DNA of 23,000 bases from Symbiodinium natans (taxonomy: Eukaryota; Sar; Dinophyceae; Suessiales; Symbiodiniaceae), in the NCBI GenBank assembly GCA_905221605.1, contig CAJNDS010001624.1, positions 519,501-542,500 on the forward strand. Direction: 5' to 3'. Made by a program: the position numbers and the translations under genes. The notes beneath the pieces were generated by a model. The model did no database searches and was not told the origin of the DNA. It worked only from the letters and a program-made list of their open reading frames with translations. Of this stretch, positions 15,692 to 22,730 are shown piece after piece. Numbering within the stretch: position 1 is the stretch's first letter; each line of letters opens with the position of its first letter.

Positions 15692-15750
15692 GGCGTAGAT
15701 GTCACCATTCTTGGCGACTGCAGCTGAGCGCCAGTTGTGCATCTTCACAC
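15692..15750 (-). CDS. Candidate exon of the G-x-IYxxP family, upstream half
   Basis: In the minus sense, ACCTCAG is followed by 2 nt and VKMHNWRSAAVAKNGDIYA, then GTGGCT. The W-x-x-A-A-V-A-x-N-G-D-I-Y-A pattern corresponds to the 'WxGGVLAxNGKIYG' start of the repeat. The companion half is at 15404-15475. If the frame is read through the donor it stays open, but the sequence loses resemblance to the family, which supports splicing here. Confidence 0.6.
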
Positions 15751-15857
15751 CTGAGGTATATGCCTAAACCCTAAACCCCCGCACCCCAAAACCTACAGTT
15801 TGGCCGGGGAGATGCTGGGCTTTTGTGGGGAAACAGTCGGGTGGGGAATCCCTACAG

Positions 15858-15954
15858 ACGCTGTGGGGCGCGAGCCGCGGCTCAAGAGCCATATGGTTCC
15901 CTGCCCGAAATGTGCGTTCAGATGATTGAGGGTTTAAGGCGTTGTGTTTGCTAA
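15858..15954 (+). CDS. Candidate terminal exon, Cys-rich, unassigned
   Basis: After CCCTACAG the plus frame has 1 nt then RCGARAAAQEPYGSLPEMCV..., ending ...RRCVC and a TAA supplied by the following CCCTAAA array. Alternatively, the exon could end at GAG|GTTTAAGG. The composition is very protein-like. No family is recognised. Confidence 0.35.
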
Positions 15955-16002
15955 ACCCTAAACCCTAAACCCTAAAGCCTAAACCCTCAACCCTAAACCC
16001 CA
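15952..16002. repeat. CCCTAAA array
   Basis: Seven units with CCTAAAG and CCCTCAA variants. Confidence 0.92.
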
Positions 16003-16305
16003 AGGGTTCCAATTAGGGGTGCCAGGTGGGCTTTATGGGGTTTAGGGCTTACCCTCAGAGCCATTACTCAGGAGACCCGAGGGCTTTAAACATGAGATTG
16101 ATGGAGCTAGCCTCTGACATCTGTTTAAGAATGGTTGATCTAAAGAAAATCAACTTGTCCACCAGATAAGATTCAGATGGCTTCACTAACTAAAGTTCCA
16201 GCTTACATCTTCATGTCCAGGACAGCTGCGCCAAAAGAATGCTACTGGCGAAGCCATCCCCAAACCCACGACCCTTTTCTGACTGCCAGCGAATGCCAGC
16301 AACCC

Positions 16306-16352
16306 TGACCCTAAACCCCCTAAACCCTAAACCCTAAACCCTAAACCCTAGA
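16306..16352. repeat. CCCTAAA array
   Basis: Six units ending in CCCTAGA. Confidence 0.92.
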
Positions 16353-16360
16353 CTCTCTAG

Positions 16361-16422
16361 ACACCAAGGGCGAGCTGCCTTGGCAGCTGAAGCCACGGCT
16401 CGTCTCGATGCGACCTCAATAA
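16361..16422 (+). CDS. Possible C-terminal exon, unassigned
   Basis: GACTCTCTAG is followed by 2 nt and TKGELPWQLKPRLVSMRPQ then TAA. The opposite strand is also open (ALIEVASRRAVASAAKAARP), so strand is uncertain. It lies between two arrays of opposite orientation. Confidence 0.25.
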
Positions 16423-16451
16423 GGGCACTTTGCGGAGGTGCCTTGTATAAG

Positions 16452-16506
16452 GGTTTAGGGTTTAGGGTTTGGGGTTTGGGGTTTGGGGTTCAGGGTTCAG
16501 GGTTTA
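16452..16506. repeat. TTTAGGG/TTTGGGG array
   Basis: Two TTTAGGG, three TTTGGGG and two TTCAGGG units. This is the second place where TTTGGGG units cluster. Confidence 0.92.
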
Positions 16507-16579
16507 TGTGCCTTAGGGCCTGAAGAGCTGTAGAAGAAGGCAACCACAAAGCCGGCCCCTGTGCTGGAACCCTCGTCAC
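16505..16579 (-). CDS. Candidate exon, hydrophobic Gly/Ser segment
   Basis: In the minus sense, TTTAGGGCTAG is followed by 2 nt and DEGSSTGAGFVVAFFYSSSG.... A telomere-variant unit supplies the AG acceptor. GFVVAFFY is hydrophobic but short for a membrane helix. The frame stops inside the next array near 16497. No family is recognised. Confidence 0.35.
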
Positions 16580-16582
16580 CTA

Positions 16583-16660
16583 GCCCTAAACCCTGAACTA
16601 CCCTAAACCCTAAACCCTAAACCCCAGACCCTAAACCCTAAACCCCCTAAACCCTAAACT
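16583..16660. repeat. Interrupted CCCTAAA array
   Basis: About nine units with CCCTGAA, CCCCAGA and CCCCCTAAA variants. Confidence 0.9.
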
Positions 16661-16781
16661 CCAAGTCCCCGGGCCCCCCCAAACCGCAATCCGAGCAGCC
16701 GTGATCCAGGTCGGCCAAAAGGATGGAGCACCTCAGTATCCGAGGCTCTGCACTCCCTGGCTTAAACTCTTGCTGAAGGTT

Positions 16782-16903
16782 CCAGGATGGGCTATGAGGT
16801 TAGGGTTTAGGGTTTGGGGTTTAGGGTTTAGGGTTTAGGGTTAATCCCCATAACCATAAAGGGCCTTTCTAAGGGGTATGTAGGGTATAATAGCCCATCC
16901 TGG
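16782..16903. mobile_element. Inverted repeat enclosing a telomere-like array
   Basis: CCAGGATGGGCTAT at 16782-16795 is repeated as its exact complement, ATAGCCCATCCTGG, at 16890-16903. Between them lie six TTTAGGG/TTTGGGG units (16798-16844) and about 45 bp of unique sequence. This may be a MITE-like element that carries, or was invaded by, a telomere-like array. Confidence 0.6.
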
Positions 16904-16915
16904 TTTAGCAAAGGT

Positions 16916-17209
16916 TTGGAGACTTTTGCTGTGCAGTGTAGGTCCGAGAAGGCACCAGCGCTTGACTGCGTGGCTGGAGACGATTGTAGCCCAGGACAAG
17001 CAAGCGATCTGACAACTGACCTTTTGCATCCGGGCTTGACCGCAAACCTTTTTCTGCGCATCCTACACCCCCTTAGCCCCGAAACCTTGCAATTGCCTGT
17101 GCTGCAACTCGAACCAAGTCTCCCGAAAAAGCCCACCGCAAATCCTGCCATCGCCCTGAACCTCAGCCCGAAAGACCCCCAAAACCTCTACAAAGCTCCC
17201 GGGGTTTAG
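16916..17209 (+). CDS. Unassigned ORF (97 codons), weak
   Basis: The plus frame METFAVQCRSEKAPALDCVA... is open into a Pro-rich tail just before a CCCTAAA array. A 107-codon minus frame (17151-16828) overlaps it completely. Neither has a recognised domain, and the two mirror each other, so at most one is real. Confidence 0.2.
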   Translation: METFAVQCRSEKAPALDCVAGDDCSPGQASDLTTDLLHPGLTANLFLRILHPLSPETLQLPVLQLEPSLPKKPTANPAIALNLSPKDPQNLYKAPGV

Positions 17210-17228
17210 GCTGTTAGGGTTTGAGGGT

Positions 17229-17318
17229 CCCTAAACCCTAAACCCTAAACCCTAAACCCTAAACCCTAAACCCTAAACCCTAAACCCTAAACCCTAAACC
17301 CTAAACCCTAAACCCTAC
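17229..17318. repeat. Long, clean CCCTAAA array
   Basis: About 13 perfect units. Confidence 0.97.
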
Positions 17319-17325
17319 CCTAAAG

Positions 17326-17417
17326 CCAAATGTGCCCGGGATGCTCCGAGTCTGGCAGGCCCAGGAGGTGATGTTGCGTGTGAGGCCCTGGCATCCACCT
17401 GGGGAGCTTGGGTTTGA
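17326..17417 (+). CDS. Candidate exon, unassigned
   Basis: CCCTAAAG at the array edge gives an AG, then 2 nt and KCARDAPSLAGPGGDVACEA..., ending at TGA 17415-17417. The 29 codons contain two Cys and Gly/Ala-rich stretches. The minus strand also has an open frame with an acceptor-like CTCCCCAG. It is flanked by arrays on both sides in opposite orientation. Confidence 0.3.
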
Positions 17418-17428
17418 GGTGGATAGGG

Positions 17429-17528
17429 CTTACGGTTTAGGGTTTAGGGTTTAGGGTTTAGGGTTTAGGGTTCAGGGTCAGAGGTTCAGGGTTTAGGGTT
17501 TGGGGTTTGGGGTTTGCGGTTTGGGGTG
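17429..17528. repeat. Long TTTAGGG array with TTTGGGG end
   Basis: About seven TTTAGGG units, two variants, then TTTGGGG/TTTGCGG units. Confidence 0.95.
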
Positions 17529-17529
17529 G

Positions 17530-18060
17530 GTTTCGACACTTCTGGATTTGTGTGCATGGTTTGGGGTCTTGTTTTCTACTAGTGGGGCTGAGTCCCCTGT
17601 TCAACTGAATTCCCTGACGTCAAACTAGTTTTCAACTTCCACACACGCAAAGAGGGGCAAGGGCGTGCGGCCGAGCGGCCGAAAGCGTCCTGCAAAGGCT
17701 GCAAGGCTGATGTGCCAGAGTGCCGGGCTACGCTTTGAATTGTAGGCACTGCCGCATAGGACTTACAGGCCTTCAGTTGCTGAGTGCCCTGGGCCAAAAA
17801 AATAGGAAGCCCCTTTCAATTCTGGTAGGTTTACATATACCCGAAAAGGATGAAGCGCGCCCTGCGCTTTTACCTACTCAGCTACTAAGTAGGGCTTGCG
17901 ACACTTTGGATTCTGTGTGGTGTTTCGGGCGTTAGGGTGGTAGGAGCTTCGTCGCGGCTGGCATCCTTGAACGCCTCCAGTCAGCTACGGAGTTGGGATT
18001 TTTGAAAAATGTCGGATGAGCGTAAGGCTGAGGTTGTACAACGGAATCCCTGAATTTCCC
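17530..18060. other. Unique stretch, weak ORFs on both strands
   Basis: Frames 17797-17579 (minus, 72 codons) and 17720-17935 (plus, 71 codons) are open and unassigned. A GGCCGAGCGG motif at about 17669 resembles a tRNA A box and recurs near 21240. Confidence 0.35.
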
Positions 18061-18265
18061 CAACACCCCCTAAACCCAGCCAAAAAGAGTAACTATGTAT
18101 ACCCTTAGAAAACACTAAAGCCCCTATAAACCCTCAAGAACTATAAATGCCTTTCTCCTCTCCCTCACCCCAAGCCCAAAACCGCCCCAAACCCTAAACC
18201 CCAAACTCCTGAACCATAACCCGAACCCCCCCAAACCCTAAGTTCGTTCAGGCTTAGGGTTCAAG

Positions 18266-18342
18266 ATGTGGCTTCGATGGTTGTGTAAGACTTAGAGGCG
18301 TCTCAGCTTCCAGTGCTTCACGGCTTGCCTGCCACAAGATAA
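18266..18342 (+). CDS. Possible exon, unassigned
   Basis: After GGTTCAAG the plus frame reads CGFDGCVRLRGVSASSASRL... then enters degenerate CCCTCAAA repeats. The C-x-F-D-G-C start is protein-like, but no donor or family is clear. Confidence 0.22.
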
Positions 18343-18351
18343 ACCTCAAAG

Positions 18352-18445
18352 CCCTCAAACCCCTCAAGCCCTCAAGCCCTAAACCCTAAACCCTCAAGCC
18401 CTAAACCCTAAACCCTAAGCCCTAAACCCCTAAAAGCCCTAAAGA
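18352..18445. repeat. CCCTCAA/CCCTAAA mixed array
   Basis: About 12 units in which CCCTCAAG and CCCTAAA alternate in short blocks. Confidence 0.9.
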
Positions 18446-18480
18446 CCCCAAGGATCTCGGCCTGATGGTAGAGAGCCCAG

Positions 18481-18552
18481 AACTTCGGCGACCCTCTGGT
18501 GTGGGTCGATCCTGAAATCAAGGGAGTCATACTCGGAATTACAAGGATGTAA
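18481..18552 (+). CDS. Candidate C-terminal exon, serine beta-lactamase-like
   Basis: After GAGCCCAG the plus frame has exactly 23 codons and a TAA: NFGDPLVWVDPEIKGVILGI.... The W-V-D-P-E ... I-L-G-I-T pattern resembles the last strands of serine beta-lactamase-related proteins, where 'FWVDPE..LVVVFLTQ' is common near the C-terminus. This is recognition by eye on 23 residues. The catalytic S-x-x-K and Y-x-N motifs would lie upstream and were not found. A same-strand upstream frame (DPKDLGLMVESPELR...) is out of phase. Confidence 0.4.
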   Translation, partial: NFGDPLVWVDPEIKGVILGITRM

Positions 18553-18590
18553 CCCGTCAGAGGTTCCCTTCACATACTTCGAATATGGCA

Positions 18591-18640
18591 CCCTAAACCC
18601 TAAACCCTAAACCCTAAACCCTAAACCCTAAACCCTAAAC
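18591..18640. repeat. CCCTAAA array
   Basis: Seven clean units beginning about 40 bp after the stop codon of the preceding exon candidate. Confidence 0.96.
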
Positions 18641-18761
18641 AACAATCCCCTGGAGGATCTTCAAAAAAGGGTCCCCAGTACCCAAGGGTACCACCTTAGG
18701 GGTCCAAGGTAAAAACCCATGATGAGGTGCCCTTCAGTCTTTCATCTTTTCCTTTCTTGGA

Positions 18762-18827
18762 GGGTTTAGGGCTTAGGGTTTAGGGTTTAGGGCTTGGGGC
18801 TTGGGGCTTGGGGTTTGGGGTTCGGCG
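18762..18827. repeat. TTTAGGG array with CTTGGGG variants
   Basis: Four TTTAGGG/CTTAGGG units, then three CTTGGGG and two TTTGGGG/TTCGG units. The CTTGGGG block is another locally amplified variant. Confidence 0.92.
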
Positions 18828-19029
18828 CTATAATCGTGCTTGAGGGCTTATAGGAACCTGAACCCTAACCCCTATAAACCCCAAACCCCGACCGGTTTTG
18901 GAGTCTGTGCTTGTGGTTTGGGGCTTCGACTCTCACCCTCGGTGGTGTTCACTCTTCAGCCTTAGCATAACCTGGGGCCGAGTAATTCGCCAAGCAAGAA
19001 CTCAAAACGCTGGATTTACGGCTGTTGTT

Positions 19030-19062
19030 TAGGGTTTAGGGGGGGGGGGGGGGGGGGGGGGG
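19030..19062. repeat. TTTAGGG units ending in a 24-G tract
   Basis: Two TTTAGGG units pass directly into 24 consecutive G (19039-19062), suggesting slippage at the GGG of a telomere-like unit. Confidence 0.93.
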
Positions 19063-19064
19063 AG

Positions 19065-19540
19065 AGTAAGGGGCTCCTGAGGCTTCTAGGAGTTTGTGGC
19101 TGTTAGGGGGTTGAGAGTTTGGGTTTTGTGCTGGTTTTGGTACTCATCGTGCGGGTGAGAGCTTATGGGGTTTTGGCAAGTTCGAGTTCAAATCTGAACT
19201 ACCTGATCGCTTGACCTCCTCCTAGCAAAACAAGGGTTCATAGTCCTAGTCCACCTTCTTGACACCCCTCGCCCCGTGCTTCTGATCTCTCTGCTGCTGC
19301 CATGCCTTGTGCTGGCGTGTGCTGTTCGATGTGTCATGCTCATAAGGTACCAGGAAAAAAAGGCACGCGCTTGGAGATGCTGTTATTGCCGAAATGAGTC
19401 TGAATCCGGTTGCACAGACATGAACTCGATTGTACAAGGGTAGTTCTCTAAATTGGGATCCCTTTGGGGGGGGGGGGGTCCTTTTCATAAGAATCCCGTA
19501 CGACAGGGAGGGACCCGCATTTTGTAGAACCGCAAAAATC
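19065..19540. other. Unique stretch, no gene recognised
   Basis: An 80-codon minus frame (19488-19246) starts in a 13-C/13-G run at 19466-19478 and has no recognisable domain. No arrays or foldbacks are present. Confidence 0.4.
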
Positions 19541-19542
19541 AG

Positions 19543-19587
19543 AAGCTACACACCTTCGAAGCGATTGCAGCAGTCGGTGCCTCGGTG
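19543..19587 (+). CDS. Candidate exon (5' member of a pair)
   Basis: AAAAATCAG is followed by 15 codons KLHTFEAIAAVGASV, then GTTTAG at the very start of a TTTAGGG array. The phase is 0 at both ends. The natural partner is the segment starting at 19814, which joins in frame across an intron of about 226 nt containing the family E foldback. No family is recognised. Confidence 0.4.
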
Positions 19588-19612
19588 GTTTAGGGTTTAG
19601 GGTTTAGGGGTA
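19588..19612. repeat. TTTAGGG array at a predicted splice donor
   Basis: Three units; the first GTTTAG serves as the candidate donor. Confidence 0.88.
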
Positions 19613-19683
19613 CTTTGGGGTTTACAGGTTCGCAAAGAATAATAGTGTGCCGCCCCTGAACCCCCCAAACCCCAAACCCTAAA

Positions 19684-19785
19684 CCTACAAGGAGGGGGCG
19701 CCCTTACTGTACTAACTATTGTTTAAGGGACTTCTAACCTAATCTAGAATGCTTCTGAGTCTACTCATAACTAGGCCCCTCCTCG
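19684..19785. mobile_element. Foldback/MITE-like element, family E (copy 2)
   Basis: The ends ACAAGGAGGGGGC and GGCCCCTCCTCGT are near-complementary. Its reverse complement aligns with 7541-7645. It lies within the predicted intron between the 19543 and 19814 exon candidates. Confidence 0.7.
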
Positions 19786-19813
19786 TCATCCCCAAACCCT
19801 GCGAAGCGCGAAG

Positions 19814-19879
19814 CTCCTGAGAATGCCCGATGCCGAAATCGGCAAGGCGAAGATGACCTTTGTGTCCAGCTTCGACAGG
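19814..19879 (+). CDS. Candidate exon (3' member of a pair)
   Basis: After GCGAAG the plus frame reads LLRMPDAEIGKAKMTFVSSF... and ends AGG|GTTTAG, again at the first unit of a TTTAGGG array. Together with 19543-19587 it would give a 37-residue coding stretch. An alternative plus frame is also open. No family is recognised. Confidence 0.4.
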
Positions 19880-19924
19880 GTTTAGGGTTTAGGGTTTAGG
19901 GTTTAGGGTTTAGGGTTTAGGGTT
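19878..19924. repeat. TTTAGGG array
   Basis: Six to seven clean units ending in a T run. Confidence 0.96.
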
Positions 19925-20009
19925 TTTTTTCGCTCCCGCATAGCTGGCCGAACCGCAAGGCAGGGTTACGTCTATGACATAGGGTTTAGGGTTTGGGGTT
20001 CGGGGCTTG

Positions 20010-20860
20010 GGGTATGCATGGTTTGAGACTTGAATGGTTTATAGGATTGAGGGATTGAGGGCTTCAGGATGTATAGTCTCTAGGTAAGGCTTTAGACAAC
20101 CCACGCTGGGCAGGAGAAGTCTGCATAGTGAGTCTAGTCCAGTTTAGTTCCACACTGTTAATTCAAAACCCTAAAACTGGAATTCAACTGCCACAAAAAG
20201 GGTACTGCGTTGTTGAGCATGGCTATCCCTATCACGGTAATTTAGTTTAAGTTCTTTTTTTATCTCTCAAAGTTGCGAGCTCTTCTGGGGAATGTGGTTG
20301 GTACCCCTATTTTGGGAAATGCCCACAAATGACAGATGCAAGCTGAGGACTCCATTTCGGCTCGCCGCCGCGTCGCGCCACTTCGCCACATCAGCCGGAA
20401 AGTGTCCGAACGAAGCGACGAGGTCCGTCAGAGTCTGTACACAAGTGACCTGGCAAGTTTGTTTTGACGACAGAGCTTTGAAAAAGTTGGGGAACCTGAA
20501 GATGCACGTGCGGATTGTGTACCTATACATATATATATATATATGTATTTTACTATATAGCTTGTTATGTATGTTTGCATTAAATCATGGAAATACAGGA
20601 GCCTACTTAATCACCGTTGTTATGCCCGGGTAATCCGCATCCCTTATCACATAAACCACATACCCAAAGCACCCATTCACGTAAAGTAGACCCCGAAAAT
20701 GTATAGCGTAGATGTATATAACAGACATGTTACTTAACTCCAATGGCTTGGGAATTTCAAGCTTCGTTGACATGGGCACAACCTGAAAAACAGACGCACC
20801 TCCACGCGCCTTGTGCGCCTAGACTGGAGAACCACACAACAGGCAAACTACGGAAACGGC
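20010..20860. other. Unique stretch with opposing ORFs
   Basis: A plus frame 20292-20633 (113 codons, MWLVPLFWEMPTNDRCKLRT...) and a minus frame 20530-20267 (87 codons, ...LTDLVASFGHFPADVAKWRD...) overlap. The minus frame looks somewhat more protein-like, with a plausible helix; the plus frame ends in a TA-repeat. No domain is recognised in either, so no gene is called. A TA microsatellite lies at 20526-20545. Confidence 0.35.
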
Positions 20861-20972
20861 CTTCTCAGGGCCCATGTACCTAAATAGGGACGACTTTGGG
20901 CCTTCAAGTGCCTCCTACTTAGGGACTAAAGGGCCCCAACTATATACTAACAAGGTACATGGACCTTAAGGG
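20860..20972. mobile_element. Foldback/MITE-like element, family G
   Basis: GGGCCCATGTACCT on the left and AGGTACATGGACC on the right are near-perfect complements. The interior arms (TTTGGGCC and GGGCCCCAA) also pair. Single copy in the window. No clear target duplication. Confidence 0.68.
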
Positions 20973-21060
20973 TGCGCTTTTCTGGGAGGGTGCAAGGTGA
21001 CTGCTTCAAGCTCCTAAGCATGCAGGGGATTCTTATGGCCACCTGCCTACTAGACACAAG

Positions 21061-21168
21061 TTGGGATGCCCCCCCTTGTACCATCAGTCCTTCACAGGGA
21101 GTGTAGTACCCCTGTTCGTGACTATGACAATCCCTATTAAGGACTGTTAGTACAAGGGGAACATCCCA
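21061..21168. mobile_element. Foldback/MITE-like element, family A
   Basis: The ends are TTGGGATGCCCCCCCTTGTA and TACAAGGGGAACATCCCA, with inner arms CATCAGTCCTTCACAGGG and CCCTATTAAGGACTGTTAG. The flanks AGACACAAG and CGACCCAAG agree at 7 of 9 positions, a partly decayed 9-bp target duplication. Confidence 0.87.
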
Positions 21169-21423
21169 CGACCCAAGAGTATAAAAAACAAAAAAGGGAA
21201 CCTAAACCCTACAAAAAGGGCATGGCCTACTCGCGGTCCTAGCCGAGCGGTCTCGCGAAAACACTGCAAGGATGCAATACGTCCACACTGTCCGCAAGGG
21301 GTTTCGACTCGCGCACTCGCACAGGCGGAGGAGTTCAGGGTGTAGGGTTTAGGGTTGACTCCTCAGAACAACATCTGACACGTCTGAGAGATGTTCATAT
21401 CTGAGAACTTTCATGTCTGACCC

Positions 21424-21513
21424 TTAGAAGGCCTCCGTGGCCGCCCACGGAACGCCACAGACAAATCCGCCAGCTTGCGCCGAGAAGCCGTACCTCACAA
21501 CTGTGCTTGTGAC
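21424..21513 (-). CDS. Candidate exon of the G-x-IYxxP repeat family
   Basis: The minus frame reads ...RYGFSAQAGGFVCGVPWAAT... and ends EAF-TAA at 21424. The core G-G-F-V-C-G-V-P-W-A-A-T-E-A-F is a clear variant of the repeat motif (compare GGVIYAMPWQAEHVL at 22.9 kb). An acceptor is possible at GTCACAAG or GCACAG upstream. The stop inside the motif may mean that splicing occurs before it or that the copy is broken. Confidence 0.5.
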   Translation of the reverse strand, partial: VTSTVVRYGFSAQAGGFVCGVPWAATEAF

Positions 21514-21550
21514 ATGGGTGAGCTTTCGACAGTTCTGGCTCCTAGACACA

Positions 21551-21610
21551 TAAACCCTAAACCCTAAACCCTAAACTCTAAACCCTAAACCCTAAACCCT
21601 AAACCCTAAA
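21551..21610. repeat. CCCTAAA array
   Basis: Eight units with one CTCTAAA variant. Confidence 0.95.
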
Positions 21611-21614
21611 TTGT

Positions 21615-21925
21615 TAAAATGATCCTTACTATTTCTATACTATTCAGGTACAGGGTCCTCTAAAATACCTCAGAGCTGAGTGCCTGGACTTGTTAACGTC
21701 CTAGATATGTTCAGCCTTGTCCGCATTTGCTGCGTGGGCCAGTTTGTAGAGGTCACAATCTGTGGCTTTCTCCCTGACATTGCGAGGATTCCGGGCTTAC
21801 ATGAGAAGGGGCCATGCAGCCAAGACAGGTGTTCACCATGATCCAAGCACAGGGCCCGGAGTCAGACGTCCATCAACCCGTAAGCCCAACACAAGATGGT
21901 CAGGAGCTGGGAGATTGAAGCTACA
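21615..21925. other. Unique stretch without a recognised gene
   Basis: A 66-codon plus frame (21762-21962) runs into the family C element and is not supported. No repeats were seen. Confidence 0.4.
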
Positions 21926-21930
21926 ACATA

Positions 21931-22046
21931 TTCTTGGTACCCCAGTAACCATATCAAAATAAGGGCACCTTGTTTTGGGTTTGGTACTTTAAATAAGGGG
22001 ACCCAGAACCAACAAAAAAGGGAAAAGGGTACCACTGGGCTCCCAA
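21931..22046. mobile_element. Foldback/MITE-like element, family C (copy 2)
   Basis: The ends TTCTTGGTACCCCAGT and ACTGGGCTCCCAAGA are imperfect complements. The right arm contains the 19-mer AAAAGGGTACCACTGGGCT that is identical in copy 1 (235-253). Confidence 0.7.
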
Positions 22047-22149
22047 GATGTCATCTCAAGCTGCAGTCCAAAACGCTTCCCCTCGGAGGTTGCGGGAAAG
22101 CTGCCCAGCAGGGAGACCTTGCTCGTAGTGGGCCTGGTGGAGGCGGTAA

Positions 22150-22202
22150 GTAGGGTTTAGGGTTTAGGGTTTCGGGTTTAGGGTTTAGGGTTAGGGGTTA
22201 GG
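22150..22202. repeat. TTTAGGG array
   Basis: Six units with TTTCGGG and shortened TTAGGGG variants. Confidence 0.94.
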
Positions 22203-22400
22203 GGGCAAGAAGAACTGAGAGGGACCTGAAATCGGGTGCCGGCTCCTTCATGGCGACATGTCCTCACATCAGGCAAGAGCCCTGCGTAGCGTGACCATCC
22301 GTCCACTTAAGCAACCAAATCCCCGAACAATTTACCGGGGCTGCTTAGGGCATACCCTTCATTAATCTCATAACACCCAGCCATTCTTGGAGGTACTGTG
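22203..22400. other. Unique stretch; weak minus-strand frame
   Basis: A minus frame HVAMKEPAPDFRSLSVLLAP ends in a stop at the array edge near 22200; a TTTCAG|GTCCCT site lies inside it. Too short to call. Confidence 0.25.
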
Positions 22401-22410
22401 CAAGCCTTCA

Positions 22411-22474
22411 TCCCTAAACCCTAGCCCTAAACCCTAAACCCTACACCCTAAACCCTAAACCCGAAACCCTAAAG
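22411..22474. repeat. CCCTAAA array with CCCTACA, CCCTAG variants
   Basis: Eight to nine units. Confidence 0.93.
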
Positions 22475-22581
22475 AGGCCTTCAGCCTGACCCAAATTGCT
22501 CTGGTCTAACTCGGGCCCCCACCACCCTGTATAGGCCCGAACCCTAAAGGCCCCTCGCTACAAAACCCACGGACCACAGCG

Positions 22582-22697
22582 TGGGAATTTCGGGTTTAGG
22601 GTTTAGGGTTTAATAAGGGAAGGGACAGCTACCCTGAGATTGGGAATTTCGGGTTTAGGGTCTAGAGCAGTCTAGGGTTTAAAATAGGGAAGGGATA
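22582..22697. repeat. Tandem duplication containing TTTAGGG units
   Basis: TGGGAATTTCGGGTTTAGGG ... AATAAGGGAAGGGACA (22582-22627) is repeated at 22641-22697 with an insert GTCTAGAGCAGTCTA in its array. Two copies, about 60 bp apart. Confidence 0.8.
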
Positions 22698-22707
22698 GGG
22701 TTGGGTG

Positions 22708-22730
22708 GACCCCTGCGCAAGCAGGGGGTC
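22708..22730. other. Hairpin with GCAA loop
   Basis: GACCCCTGC and GCAGGGGGTC pair around GCAA, a GNRA-type tetraloop sequence, with one bulged base. It lies directly after the tandem duplication. No associated gene was recognised. Confidence 0.5.

Noticed and set aside
16828-17151. 107-codon minus frame with basic, Cys-rich composition
   Set aside because: It is mirrored by a plus frame over the same bases and begins inside the inverted repeat with an array; not enough to choose a strand.
19160-19200. tRNA T-arm-like GAGTTCAAATCTGAAC
   Set aside because: No matching acceptor, D or anticodon arms upstream at proper spacing.
20267-20633. Possible gene on either strand (113 and 87 codons)
   Set aside because: Opposing frames are both open, the plus frame ends in a TA repeat, and I recognise no domain; left as a described unique stretch.
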